Shown here: positions 1 to 10,432 of the stretch, one piece after another
Position numbering within the stretch: position 1 is the first letter of the stretch
Layout: every line of letters starts with the position of its first letter
Made by a program: the position numbers and the translations under genes
DNA from: Diploptera punctata
Taxonomy: Eukaryota; Arthropoda; Insecta; Blattodea; Blaberidae
Length of the DNA stretch: 64,000 nt
NCBI GenBank assembly: GCA_030220185.1
Contig: JASPKZ010007429.1
Location: forward strand, 1,022,001 to 1,086,000
Direction of reading: 5' to 3'
Notes under the pieces: model-generated
Seen by the model: only the letters and a program-made list of their open reading frames with translations
What the model was told of the DNA's origin: nothing
The model's database searches: none

Positions 1-196
1 AATTTCCCTCATTTGCCATTAGCTGTCCATTTCCATTATATACTGAATTTCTACGTGTGGTGGCCATATATTTAGTTTTACTGATATTTACTTCCAGTCC
101 CAATTTCTTACTGTTACTCAATAGTTTGTGCGTGTTGGCCTTTAGTATCTCCTCGCTATCAGCCAATAGTACTACATCATCAGCATAAACTAACAG
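1..196 (-). mobile_element. LINE fragment (GTAA-tail family), RT active-site region
   Basis: The reverse strand encodes part of a non-LTR reverse transcriptase, including a YADDVVLLADSEEIL stretch (the YADD catalytic box) followed by an INKTKY-like region. It is nearly the same sequence as 23930-24125. It runs off the left edge and is broken by indels, so it is a dead fragment. I call this recurring family the GTAA-tail LINE because complete 3' ends in this window finish in repeated GTAA. Confidence 0.8.
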
Positions 197-386
197 CTAA
201 TTAACGCCATCACGGTACTACATATAAAAAATGTCTCCACAGCCAACAATCCTTGCTTATAATAAAACAAATGAAAAGCTACATGTCAACGATCACCAAA
301 TGTTTCTTTCTCATAGAAGTAATTTACATCCAACCAATATTTTATTTCATATATATTTAATAAAAATTAGTCACATCGACCAAAAA

Positions 387-522
387 ATAGTATGCAATAC
401 ACATGAGGTAAGCACGTAACAGATCTCGAAAATTGAAAAAACTCGGCGCAAGCGCCTCGTTTTTTCAAACTTTTCTCGATCAGTAACAAGTTCTTACCTC
501 ACCTGTATCGCAATATACTATT
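387..522. repeat. Fold-back element, about 135 bp imperfect hairpin
   Basis: The left side (from AATAGTATGCAATAC) and right side (ending GTATCGCAATATACTATT) are imperfect reverse complements around a GC-rich apex (CGGCGC / GCGCCTCG). The arms contain GAGGTAAG / CTTACCTC, the same subterminal word seen in the Penelope-linked fold-back elements of the 43-62 kb region. No coding content. Confidence 0.6.
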
Positions 523-974
523 ATGGATATTTCAATACATTTATTTGCATCATTATAATAAATGACATTTCTTAACAGAATGTGTCTTGTCATGTTACTG
601 CCATAAGCCCTTCATATATAAAAACGAATGTATGTCTGTCTTTTATAGACTTCTAAACCGATCAACCGATCTTCGTGAAAATTTGTATATGCAGAGTTTC
701 AGACACGGCGAGTGTTTAGCTGTTATATATTATGTTCTAAAATCAATAGGTGTACGAGTTCACCTGAAACGAAAATTTAAAAATCTCTCTAGCGATCGCA
801 ATTTTCGATGTTTCACAACAAAACTCGGAATTTCCCATTAAAATAAACCGAGGTATGTATTATCCAAAATCAGCGAAATCCGACCTTTAGGAGTGGAGGT
901 TTATATGAAATTTGAAATTATAAATTTACCAACCGCCATGTTTGGTTCATCGCAGTGTACATCATACAATTAAT
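523..974. other. Unassigned AT-rich intergenic sequence
   Basis: I see no gene. The stretch at 940-1010 is similar, in reverse orientation, to 62990-63060 (shared CTACGCCTAAATAAATTAAATATT-like word), so it belongs to an interspersed repeat that I cannot classify. Confidence 0.4.
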
Positions 975-1298
975 TATCCCTCAATATTTAATTTAATTAG
1001 GCGTAGCAGCGCATGCCAGGGAATATAATTATTTGTTTCATTTATAGTCCTATAGAGAATTTCAATGTTTACACATCTTTCTGTGCCTAAAAATTTTATT
1101 TTTCTTCTCCACTCGTCTCTGTTCATCCACTCCATATTCTCCAGGCCTCTTGTTCTCATTCCAGTTCTTATTTCTTGCATTCATGAAGTCTTCCTTTCTT
1201 TGTTCTTCCAGGTGGATACCATTCCAATGTTTTTCTGGTAACCTTTCTTCTTGCATTCGTCGTATATGTAACTGCTTATATACTATATTGTAGAACAT
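975..1298 (-). mobile_element. LINE fragment, RT C-terminal domain
   Basis: Two reverse-strand frames together give HIRRMQEERLPEKHWN and then NRDEWRRKIKFLGTERC, the pattern H-x-R-M, ERLPK, W-R found at the C-terminus of several insect LINE polymerases. A frameshift separates them. It is a 5'-truncated, decayed copy of a family different from the GTAA-tail LINE. Confidence 0.6.
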
Positions 1299-1378
1299 TT
1301 AATAGCCTACTTATCTTTTAATTCAATAAAAATAAAACTACGTTTTATTTGATTTTCATATTTATTATATAATTCAGT

Positions 1379-1411
1379 GACAGCTGTTTCGGTACACTGT
1401 ACCTTCTTCAG
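1379..1411 (-). ncRNA. Hammerhead-ribozyme-like motif
   Basis: On the reverse strand: CTGAAGA, a stem II pairing GGTAC with GTACC, then GAAA and CAGCTGTC, i.e. all conserved core bases of a minimal type I hammerhead with a very short stem III and GTC cleavage triplet. Activity is not shown; stem I is weak. Confidence 0.55.
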
Positions 1412-1754
1412 ACATGTTAACAAATTATGAATTGTGTTCCAACTGATCTAAGCAGCAATACAACAATATTTATTTAAATTTTTTAATTTAACAAAGGGGA
1501 TTCATTCAAATCAAGTTGAGAATTTAACAGTTTTTTACTACTTTTAAACTTATTAATTTCTACAGCCTCCAAAAGATCTAACTTCTTACCCTTATCACAA
1601 ATATGTAAAATTTCAAAATTTGGATCGAAACAATGATTAAATTGGAATAGGTGGTTATGAATGAATCCCCTTTGTTAAATTTAAAAATTTAAATAAATAT
1701 TGTTGTATTGTTGCTTAGATCAGTTGGAACACAATTCATAATTTGTTAACATGT

Positions 1755-1787
1755 CTGAAGAAGGTACAGTGTACCGAAACAGCTGTC
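1755..1787 (+). ncRNA. Hammerhead-ribozyme-like motif
   Basis: Mirror copy on the right arm of the fold-back element. CTGAAGA at 1755-1761, stem II GGTAC/GTACC, GAAA at 1776-1779 and the GTC triplet at 1785-1787. The core is canonical; stem III (ACAG/CTGT) has no loop, so cleavage would probably need a dimer. Confidence 0.55.
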
Positions 1788-2010
1788 ACTGAATTATATA
1801 ATAAATATGAAAATCAAATAAAACTACGTTTTATTTTTATTTAATTAATAAATATGAATTTTCATCAAGTAAACACCAACTCAATTGATTACTTTTTTTT
1901 TTCTCGTATGACTTTATTTCTTTTCTCCCAATTTTTAACATTTGCTGCTCTCCCCAAGAAATCCATTTTCATCGACATAAGTTTTTATTCTACGTTTTTG
2001 TTGAATTTCC

Positions 2011-2505
2011 ATGCTTCAGCTCCATATGTGCCGTTATGACCATATTTCCGAACACTTTAATAACCTCTCTTGGCTCCGTCTTACTGACAGACGTAAATTC
2101 CACTCTCTTTCACTACTTTTCAAGCTTCTGAATTCCTACATCCCTACTTACATGGCGTCTAGATTTGAGAAGTTATCCTCTTACCACAATATTGACACTA
2201 GATCACAAGATAGCAGTCTGCTAACAATTCCTCTTCATAGCACTTCCTCCTATTCTACTTCCTTCACAGTATCAGTATCAAGATATCAGGGGTTGCCGCA
2301 CACTTGGTACCTTTAAGTCACGCTTATACAGTTACCTGTTGTCTAATAATTAATTTTTCTCTATTTATTTAATTTTATACTATGTCATTAATCTTTTCCT
2401 GTTTTTTTATATATATTGTACATATTATATATTTAATTCGTTAAATTTAGAGTAAATCAAAATACATTATAAATATTAATTGTATTGTATTCATAACTTG
2501 TAATC

Positions 2506-2554
<49 letters not shown>

Positions 2555-2652
2555 AATTTAGATTTAAGACTATTTTTTGTTTGTATTTTTTTAAACCTGG
2601 TTGAGTGGTAGACAAGGCCTTAAGGCCTTAACTCTGCCAGGTAAAATAAAGC

Positions 2653-2718
<66 letters not shown>
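2011..2718 (+). mobile_element. LINE 3' end (ATT-tail family)
   Basis: The forward strand encodes a LINE polymerase C-terminus (RRKFHSLSLLFKLLNSYIP, NIDTRSQDSSLLTIP, SSYSTSFTVS), with a frameshift near 2285 and a stop near 2356. It is followed by a 3' UTR containing a TA microsatellite (2508-2551), the conserved tail word GGCCTTAACTCTGCCAGG and a long ATT tail (2649-2718). The same tail word recurs at 17385 and 30890 and in reverse at 6370. Dead copy. Confidence 0.75.
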
Positions 2719-3203
2719 GTGACAGCACTTCTCACTATTGAATTGTACTATTGAATTACAACATAAAACACTTTATTACATATGGATGATGCATTTGAGT
2801 CGTGCTTCAGTCGATTCTGATGCAATAACTACTTGATGAAGTTTAATAATTTAGTTGAGGACGACTGACTTACCAGGTACCAATTTTATATTTAATATCT
2901 TATAAAATGCAGTAATTTATTTACAAAGGAATGAATAGGCTATTAGAGAAACATAACCTTTGCTGATTGAAGTCATTGGCCGCGGTAAACTATGAAGTAA
3001 TGAGATACCAATATCTTACACCCAGTGGAGGAAATAATAAGATCTCAGGTGCGGGAATTTCTTACATTGTGTACTAAACCTTGAAACTATGATTAGATCA
3101 TCATGGATTATTTAGCTTGAAGATTATTGTTTTGGTGCAAAATTATGAAAGTCATTTCTTTAGTACAATGACTTGAAGTTTTGCTTCAACTTATGCTGTA
3201 TTC
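2719..3203. other. Unassigned AT-rich sequence
   Basis: No gene, repeat or RNA that I can recognise, apart from a short GAGGACGACTGACT word repeated at 9595. Confidence 0.4.
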
Positions 3204-3752
3204 CAGGGGTCACCAATTAGATTTCATGGAGGTCCATTTTCAAAGTAGTAAATTCAGTCGAGGTCCGGAACCACGGTTGATTAAACATACAAAGTTTTTA
3301 TTAAGTAATTAATATTATAAGGAAATTATTTAAATTATGTTATGGGTATGAATTGTACAAATTAAACAAAACACGTGGTAAATACTAAAAGGATACAGCA
3401 CAGTAGAACACAGTTATTAATTCTAATAATTATTAATAAGTTTATGATAAACTTAACACATGGTCAGAGTAATATGTAAATATCTCACTTCACAAATTTC
3501 GTGTTTTTCACGATACCAGGTTTCAAACGGAATCCCGTTCATCTTCAATCAAATCTCCGACCATAAGCAGTACTGCCAACCGAGCCAACAATAATACTAT
3601 CATAACATGAAATTTAGTACAACTGGTTTTATTTTATGTTTAACCGATTTTAAAAATGTGTATTAATTCGTTATTTAACCGGTCCAGTAACCAAAGCCCC
3701 AGGGTCCGGATCCGGTCCGCGGTCCGCCAATTGGTGACCCCTGTTCTATAAT
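3204..3752. mobile_element. hAT-like MITE with CAGGGGTCACCAA termini
   Basis: The ends are CAGGGGTCACCAATTAG and, in reverse complement, the same word with one change (CCAATTGGTGACCCCTG). Subterminal GGTCCGG repeats occur on both sides. CAGGGGTC-type termini are typical of hAT elements. I could not find a convincing 8-base target duplication. No transposase is left; about 3415-3640 looks like an inserted Penelope-type end. Confidence 0.6.
3521..3548 (-). ncRNA. Hammerhead-like core, degenerate
   Basis: The reverse strand reads TTGAAGA, stem II AACGG/CCGTT, GAAAC. Position C3 of the core is T, so it is probably inactive. It belongs to the Penelope-type sequence lodged in the hAT-like MITE. 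Confidence 0.35.
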
Positions 3753-3879
3753 TTAAATACAGAATGTTCAGAATTCATGCACAGTAATTTATAAGAGTAT
3801 GAGACAAACATTTTTAATTTTGGCACCATCGTAGCCGCTAAGACAAAAACTCATTATACTTACATATCATGAACTACAT

Positions 3880-4955
3880 TTTGGAAAGATGTACTTTTCA
3901 CTCAACCAACTGGAACTCTGTCCTAAAGTAGCTGTCGAGAGATTACTCTCATCGCACTTCCTTAGCTCAAGAATCGAATTGTCTTTTGACTTAACTTTTG
4001 TCTTCATGCCATTGTTTAATAATTTAGAAGTGATAACCATCATCACAAATTGGTACATTTCCTTGTTCCACGGCTCGTTCGCCATGCTGATCAGAACCGA
4101 ATGGTTCGAAGACAGAAATTACACAACTGGGTCTTCAATTCATCACTATTTGGCTAACAAATTCATCCACATGCGTAAGATAAAACATTATATGTGTTTA
4201 TGAATATCTGGCTCATCATAATTGATGCGAGGACATTTAATTGGATGTTAGGTGCAAAATATTAGTTAATAACTGATTTTAACAAACAAATTATTATTTG
4301 CGAGATACTTCGTTAATATATTAATCTATAATCATAGACAGACATATTAATTTAGAAAACAATTATTGTTATTAAAATTTAATTATTCGCAGATTTTTAA
4401 GATTTACACATCTTATTCTGCAAAATGTTTTATTTTCCCCTAAGCACAATTAACACATTTATTAAAAGAAGATTGATTTAATAAAAAAATGGACAAAATG
4501 CGCCTCGTTGCCTAGCGACAACACGAATATTACAATAACCGTAACGTTACGAAGCAACGTCATTGAATATGAAATAGAAAATTACGTTCTTAATTGATAT
4601 AAATAAATTACTAATATTTTACAGATTGGATTCAAAACTGTTTAATCTGTGTAGCTGAGAGTTACAGATAAGCCAATGAACAACGCTCCCACGCTCGACG
4701 TGCAAACTGACGCCAAATGGGCGAAGACTGCTCAAAGTTCGAGCTTTGTCAAACGCTTTCGTCACGTTGCGAAGGTTTGTCTGAAATGCTTTCGGACAAA
4801 GCAAACATTTTCTTTGGAACTATGTTCCTGATCAATCTTGTGTTGATTCTCTACCTCGACTTCAGTTCGTATCGCGATGAGAGTAATCTCTCGACCACTA
4901 CCTTAGTACTGGGTTGGTGTTGGTAGAGTGCATAAGCACATCTTTCCCAAATGTA
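3880..4955. repeat. Long imperfect inverted repeat
   Basis: About 80 bases at 3880-3960 (AGATGTACTTTTCACTC..., then GAGAGATTACTCTCATCGC) recur in reverse complement at 4868-4955. The 900 bp between the arms shows no gene. It could be a fold-back transposon or two opposed copies of one repeat. Confidence 0.45.
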
Positions 4956-5019
4956 CACAGTTCAGCTGATACTAAACTTCGTATGGACTTCTGTCTTTAC
5001 ACCATTGTTTAATACCTAT

Positions 5020-5895
5020 CATGAGTTTGAATTTTCCAATCATTCCTTGTATAATTCACCTCCCATAGATCTTTATTCATATTATTCTTTCACTTAATTT
5101 TTGGCGTATCTACAACGCGCATTCCCTCTGGTTTTTCCTACAAGAAATTTTCATGCCTCTCTTTTATTCCCATTTTGCTCCGTGTCCATTGCAGTTCTTA
5201 TTACATCTGGTTTCCCATAAATACCACGTAGCTCACTATTATGTAGTCTTCTACAATGGCCTGTCTGCTCATCTCTCTTTGGTCCAAATTTTTTCCTAAG
5301 TACTTTGCTCTCAATTACTCGTCATGTTTTCTTCTCCCTTAAAGTAAGCGACCATATTTCGCGAAATAATAATAATATAACTGGGAGAATAAGTTTTATA
5401 TTTTTCCAGTTAAATGTTTTTTTTTGAGAGAAATTGTGACAAGAGTCTCTGTAATGCACAATAGCATGCATTTCCAGAATTGAGCCTATGTTTAATTTCT
5501 TTGTGCAAATTCATTCCAATCTGTAATTATTGTTCCTAGATATTTCAATTCAGCCCCTTCTTCATAATTCCTTTTATTTCTCATTAACTACCCATTTCCA
5601 TTATATATTTTATGCGTGGTCATATGTTTAGTTTTATTGATGTTTAGTTACAGTGCCAATTTCTTAGTGTTACTCAATATAGTGTGCGTGTTGAGCTTTA
5701 ATGTCTTCTCATTTCGCCTAATAAAACTACATTAGCATAAACTAACAATTTATTAATACCATTGAGTTGTAGGCTTTCTTCATCCTCTAACGATTTGATA
5801 TGCTCGAGTACAAAATTGAATAGTAGAGGAAATAGTGCATCTCCTTGCTTTAACCCATTGTGAATTTCAAAAGTATCTGAAAACTACCTGCATCC
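5020..5895 (-). mobile_element. LINE fragment (GTAA-tail family), RT to C-terminus
   Basis: The reverse strand matches the family from the RT region (conserved words around 5760-5830) to near the C-terminus (5020-5330), but with many substitutions, small indels and a lost WAGHVARM box. It is an old copy. The adjacent 5896-5954 is unassigned and leads into an AAT microsatellite. Confidence 0.7.
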
Positions 5896-5952
5896 TATTC
5901 GTTTTGCCAATAGATACTCAGAATAGTACCTATTATAGATACCAGTATAATA

Positions 5953-5954
<2 letters not shown>

Positions 5955-5997
<43 letters not shown>
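5955..5997 (+). repeat. AAT microsatellite
   Basis: Tandem AAT units upstream of a LINE fragment. Confidence 0.95.
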
Positions 5998-5998
<1 letters not shown>

Positions 5999-6196
5999 TT
6001 GGGATGGACACCTAATAAGAATGGAAGAAGATAGAATACCAAAGAAGATCCTTGATTGGAAAGCTAATGGAAGAAGTAGAACAGGCAGACCTAGAGAACG
6101 TTGGATGTATGGAGTGAGGAGAAGTATGGAAGCTAGAGATTTGAGGGAAGTAGGTACTTCAGACAGGAACCTCTGGCGACAAATCACTTTGGGGTG
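5998..6196 (+). mobile_element. LINE fragment, RT C-terminus
   Basis: The forward strand encodes DWDGHLIRMEEDRIPKKIL, then GRPRERWMYGV and RNLWRQITLG followed by a stop. This is the W-x-G-H-x-x-R-M / GRPR-x-RW / LWR signature of insect LINE polymerase C-termini. The fragment lacks everything upstream. Confidence 0.7.
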
Positions 6197-6243
6197 AAGG
6201 AGAAACACTGTATTGTGGAATATTCCTAATAAAAATAGTGATA

Positions 6244-6255
6244 ATGTTGATGATG

Positions 6256-6351
<96 letters not shown>

Positions 6352-6427
6352 GTGGCTTATTTTACATGATAGAGTTAAGACCGTTAGGTCTTCTCTTCCA
6401 TTTCACCATAGTTAAATTTTACAGATA
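6244..6427 (-). repeat. AAT microsatellite and reversed LINE tail
   Basis: AAT units run to 6350. The next 75 bases contain the reverse complement of the ATT-tail LINE 3' word (AAGACCGTTAGGTCTTCTC), so the microsatellite is the tail of a LINE on the reverse strand whose 3' UTR is 6351-6427. Confidence 0.65.
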
Positions 6428-6946
6428 TTAACAATTGTCAATTAACTTATCTATAACTTGATTAATAATACTTAATAGACATTGGCTACACAACATACAG
6501 ATGACAAGGCAAGAAAAAAGTATTACAATAATGATTACACTGAGCAACAAAAAATAAACTTTTTTTTTTGTCTCTGAAAGCAAAATATGTGATTCTGATA
6601 GTATTTTTTCTCCTGAATTCAAATATGATACCGGTTTTTCTCCATCACGCAAGGTTTCCGAGAGATTCCATCCTTTTAGCCGGGAACCAAGCATTTCAGA
6701 CTGGTTTTTGGATAACTTTAAATCTCGTAAGAGATCGTTAAGATCTTCTTGAGTCAATAAATGAGGCTCAGATGAACAGCTTTGTTCAAAAGTTGTATCA
6801 CCAAAATCTGTTTCTTCTTTTTCCTTACTTCCATCAGAATCTGAGCTCTCTTCATCTAATGTCACATGTTCTGGAGGCTTTGGTATGGGCAATTCTTCGC
6901 AGTGTGGAACTGGTCTCATTACAGATTGCAAGTCAGGGTACACCAC
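6428..6946 (-). pseudogene. 172-codon ORF, acidic N-terminal piece fused to TIR element
   Basis: The N-terminal half starts MVYPDLQSVMRPVPHCEELP, is rich in acidic and serine residues (ESSDSDGSKEKEETD), and continues LTQEDLNDLLRDLKLSKNQ and GSRLKGWNL. I recall this protein segment as a repeated, probably transposon-associated sequence in arthropod genomes, but I cannot name a function. After GWNL the frame runs into the terminal part of TIR element copy A (LRDGEKPVSYLNSGEKILSE), which in copies B and C has no such upstream partner. The C-terminal hydrophobic stretch is a translation of flanking AT-rich DNA. Most likely a fused or captured fragment, not a working gene. Confidence 0.45.
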
Positions 6947-7115
6947 TGTATGTTTTGATTTTGATGTAATTCCTTTAATATTTGTTAAACAGAAAATAAT
7001 TATTTAAATCCATTAACTGAAATTTAAATTTAAAAAACTGTGGGCGATGGAGAAATTCCGAATACATATTTGAAAACACGATAAAAAACTGAATTAAGTA
7101 CAACTATTGGTACTC

Positions 7116-7275
7116 ATGATGTCCGTCGCCGTGGCGTAGTCGATAGAGTCCCTACCTTCCACTCCGGCGACCCGCGTTCGATTCCTGGCGGGGTTGGGGA
7201 TTTTAAATCTCCACCCTGGGTCTGGGTGTGTGTGTCCTGTCCTTGTGTCTATGTGAAGATAAAATAAAGTTAACA
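7116..7275 (+). mobile_element. tRNA-derived SINE-2
   Basis: The head has Pol III-like boxes: GTGGCGTAGTCGATAG (A-box region) and GTTCGATTCC (B box). The body GGGATTTTAAATCTCCACC and the 3' part ending AGATAAAATAAAGTTAACA match copies at 11374 and 11605. It interrupts TIR element copy A between GTACTCATGA and GACAAAAATC. Confidence 0.8.
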
Positions 7276-8572
7276 AAAACAGGTAAAACAAAAAGGAAAA
7301 AAAAGGTAAAACAAAAAGGGAAAAAGGTAAAACTAAAAGGTACAAAAGGTAAACAAAAAGGAAAAAAAGGTAAAACTAAAAGGAAAAACAGGTAAAACTA
7401 AAAGGAAAAAAAAGGTAAAACAAAAAGGGAAAAGGTAAACTTAAAAGGTACAAAAGGTAAAACAAAAAGGAAAAAAAAGGTAAAACTAAAAGGAAAACAA
7501 AGGTAAAACTAAAAGGAAAAAAAACAAAAAGGGAAAAAAGGTAAAAACTAAAAGGAAAAAAAGGTAAAACTAAAAGGAAAAAAAGGTAAAAATAAAAGGA
7601 AAACAAGGGTAAAACTAAAAGGAAAAAAAGGTAAAAACTAAAAGGAAAAAAAAAGGTAAAAACTAAAAGGAAAAAAAAGGTAAAACGAAAAGGAAAAAAA
7701 GGTTAAAACTAAAAAGGAAAAAAAGGTAAAACTAAAAGGAAAAAAAGGGTAAAAACTAAAAGGAAAAAAAATAAAAGGGTTAAAAACTAAAAGGAAAAAA
7801 AGGGTAAAACTAAAAGGAAAAAAAGGTAAAACTAAAAGGAAAAAAGGTTTTTAAAACTAAAAGGAAAAAAAAGGTAAAACCTAAAAGGAAAAAAAGGTTT
7901 AAAAACTAAAAGGAAAAAAAGGTAAAAACTAAAAGGGAAAAGAAATGGTAAAACTAAAAGGAAAAAAAAGGTAAAACTAAAAAGGAAAAAAAAAGGTAAA
8001 AACTAAAAGGAAAACAAAAGGTAAAACTAAAAGGAAAAAAAAAGGTAAAAACTAAAAGGAAAAAAAGGTTAAAACTAAAAAGGAAAAAAAAAGGTAAAAC
8101 TAAAAGGAAAAAAAGGTAAAACTAAAAAGGAAAAAAAGGGTTTATAAACTAAAAGGAAAAAAAAAAGGTAAAACTAAAAGGGAAAAAAAAGGTTAAAACT
8201 AAAAAGGAAAAAAAAGGTAAAAACTAAAAGTGAAAAAAGGTTAAAACTAAAAGGAAAAAAAAGTTTTAAAACTAAAAGGAAAAAAAGGTGTAAAACCTAA
8301 AAGGAAAAAAAGGGTTTCAAAACTAAAAGGAAAAAAAGGTAAAAACTAAAAGGGGAACAAAACAAGGTAAAACTTAAAAGGAAAAAAAAGGTAAAACTAA
8401 AAGGAAAAAAAGGTAAAACTAAAAGGAAAAAAGGTAAAACAAAAAGGGCCCAAAAAAGTAAAACAAAAAGGGAGAAAGGGTGTTAAAAAACAAAAGGGAG
8501 AAAAGGTAAAACTTAAAAGGGAAAAATGGTTTTAAAACAAAAAGGGAAGAACAGTATAAAACGAAAAAAAAG
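7276..8572 (+). repeat. A-rich satellite, unit near AGGTAAAACTAAAAGGAAAAA
   Basis: About 1.3 kb of roughly 20-base units (GGTAAAACTAAAAGG plus a variable A-run). The first units are continuous with the 3' tail of the SINE-2 copy (GTTAACAAAAACAGGTAAAAC), and the other two SINE-2 copies end in the same GGTAAAACAAA start, so the array appears to be an expansion of the SINE tail. Open frames here are low-complexity artefacts. Confidence 0.85.
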
Positions 8573-8594
8573 ACAAAAATCATGTTGACCAGTG

Positions 8595-9205
8595 TAGTAG
8601 TAGTAGTAATAATAATAATAATAATAATAAATTATTATTATTATTATTATTTGATTAAATAATTGGCTTTCAAAAGAAAGTGAAAAACATAAGAGAATAA
8701 TAAAAATATACATATAACACGTTTATATTTTAATAAAAAAAAATTTTACTTTTTTTTCCTCAATTTGAGTACGACGGTATACATAAAAAAGGTATAAAAG
8801 TTTTATAATTATAATAATAATAACCTCAACGGTGCTAATAAAAAAAGTGATGAATATTAAAAGTACAGACACTTATACTGTCAAAAGAAATAACTAGTGA
8901 GATATTTTTTAAACTGTTTGTTAATCGAGCGTTCCTAGATAAGAAGGAAGAATGAAGAATAATGAGATATTCAATGTAGATGTACAGCTAGAATTAAATT
9001 TTTCTCTCCATCGTGTGTTTAAGTTGTGATGGGAAGATAGTGAATGGAAGCGAATAGATATATAAGGAGTGATGAGGTAGACAAAGTGTTGTATAAAATC
9101 AGAGACAATGTATATTTAACCTGTCTTCCAATCGGAACCATGGCAACATTTCGAATGCTGGAGTTACGTGCTCTGATTTATGGAGGTTACAAATATACAC
9201 ATTAC
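8595..9205. other. ATT/AGT microsatellite and unassigned sequence
   Basis: AGT, AAT and ATT units at 8597-8651, then AT-rich sequence with no recognisable gene. Confidence 0.4.
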
Positions 9206-9442
9206 AAATTTCACAAAAAAAATGAAGACATCTTAGAAGAATTACACATGGAATCTTTAGAAAACAAAATTTCTGATTATAAGTCAAGATGGATGCAACA
9301 TGTTCATCGAATGGAAGATCACAGAATACCCAAACAAATGTTAAGATATCAACCTGCAGGAAGAAGAAGACCAGGACGTCCACTCAAAAGACTTTTGGAT
9401 GGTGTTTCTCTTGAGGCCGAAACAGGTCAACAAATGGCCTAA
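9206..9442 (+). mobile_element. LINE fragment, RT C-terminus
   Basis: The forward strand encodes NEDILEELHMESLENKISDY, then WMQHVHRMEDHRIPKQML and GRRRPGRPLKRLLDG, then stop. It is related in pattern to the copies at 20351-20845 (WLAHIQRMDRHRIPKQIL) and 33160-33741. Only the last 80 codons remain. Confidence 0.75.
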
Positions 9443-9880
9443 ATTCGTGAATGTACTATGATGATGATGATGACAAATATAACGTGCACAAGCATTACGA
9501 ATGGGTATAGTATGTGAACATTAACTATTCAGTTGCTGATGATGGAACATGTTCAGAAAGGCCTACAATGTTTTAATGGAATTTTACTTTGTTGAGGACG
9601 ACTGACTGAGATCTCAGATACATGTTTTAATATGTTTACCTTTTGAACTTAACCTCAACACTTAATGACCCGATACAGCTGATTTACAACCTCCAACTTA
9701 CATATCCTATTCAAATGTTATATGTCAAGTTTCGCTGCAAAAAAAAATCTAATGTAGCCGCCACTAGAACGATTTCTAATTTCGGCTTTCAAATCAAACA
9801 TTTCTCCTAATGGACCTATTTTCCTGGTCTTTTGGGAATACCTTTTTACATGCTTTATATTAGCTTGACCTTCATCTATG

Positions 9881-10200
9881 TAACGGAATCTTTCAACGCG
9901 ATTTTCACCCACTTAAAATCATTCGATCGACTTGAAACTTTGTATACGTGTAAAGGACCCGTGACAATATAATAATTTCATATTTATTTTCTAAATCCTG
10001 GCCAGAATCATCAGAAAATCAAAAAAGTGTCTTTGTATCTGTGTAACGGAATTTTTTAACACGATTTTCACCCACTTAGAAACATTGGATCGACTTGAAA
10101 CTTTGTATACTTATAAAGGACCCGTGACAATACAATAATTTCATATTTTGTTTCTAAAATCCTGACCAGAATCATCAGAAAATCAAAAAAATGAAAAGTG
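9881..10200. repeat. Two tandem copies of a 163 bp repeat
   Basis: TAACGGAAT...TTCACCCACTTA...GACTTGAAACTTTGTATAC...GACCCGTGACAAT...CAGAATCATCAGAAAATC occurs from 9881 and again from 10044. The copies differ at several sites. No coding content; the unassigned stretch before it (9443-9880) shows nothing else. Confidence 0.75.
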
Positions 10201-10239
10201 GTATAATAGGTTGCGGACTTGTCGACTTTTTAGTCAATC

Positions 10240-10330
10240 GTTGTAAGAGCTCAGTTGGTAGAGCGGTGAACTCTAGTTGTATATAATTTCAGTAATCCGT
10301 AGGTCGCTGGTTCAGATCCGGCTGGGAGAT
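10240..10330 (+). pseudogene. tRNA-Tyr-like sequence with intron-like insert
   Basis: The D arm (GCTCAGTTGGTAGAGC), an anticodon loop CTCTAG followed by a short insert and AATCC, then AGGTCGCTGGTTC and CCGGC follow the layout of an intron-containing insect tRNA-Tyr gene. The anticodon position (10273-10275) reads CTA rather than GTA, and the two acceptor strands do not pair, so I call it a pseudogene or a SINE head. A run of T follows at 10331, as a Pol III terminator would. Confidence 0.55.
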
Positions 10331-10432
10331 TTTTTTTTAGAAGAGTATTACTTTTAGCTCATACTACAATAGTATCGAATTTAAAGATATTTACATTTTT
10401 ATCTTATTCTGTAAAATATTAAAACTAAAAAA

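Larger units (their letters stand above)
1322..1840. mobile_element. Penelope-like fold-back element with inverted arms
   Basis: The arms 1322-1508 and about 1653-1840 are near-identical reverse complements: both carry AAATAAAACTACGTTTTATT, the hammerhead-like core and the word TCAGTTGGAACACAATTCA. The interval between them matches, in reverse orientation, the Penelope C-terminal coding piece at 20884-21060 (FNHCFDPNFEILHVCDKG). The structure is therefore a Penelope 3' end plus an inverted second copy of its terminus. Confidence 0.7.
6538..8594. mobile_element. TIR element, copy A (interrupted by SINE and satellite)
   Basis: The left end CACTGAGCAAC and right end GTTGACCAGTG are imperfect 11-base inverted termini. 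Copies B (18640-19183) and C (28926-29454) share both ends and the flanking 100 bases. In this copy the interior 6665-6970 is different from B and C, and the right end is split by a SINE-2 plus its expanded tail (7116-8570). Non-autonomous; no transposase recognised. Confidence 0.6.

Noticed and set aside
587..841. 84-codon forward ORF near the left edge
   Set aside because: No recognisable motif and AT-rich flanks; length is not significant for this much sequence.
6213..6431. Asparagine-rich ORF
   Set aside because: AAT microsatellite and LINE tail, no independent support.
7376..7606. Open frame rich in F, L, Y across the A-rich satellite
   Set aside because: Translation of the tandem AAAAGG/GGTAAAAC repeat; no protein features.
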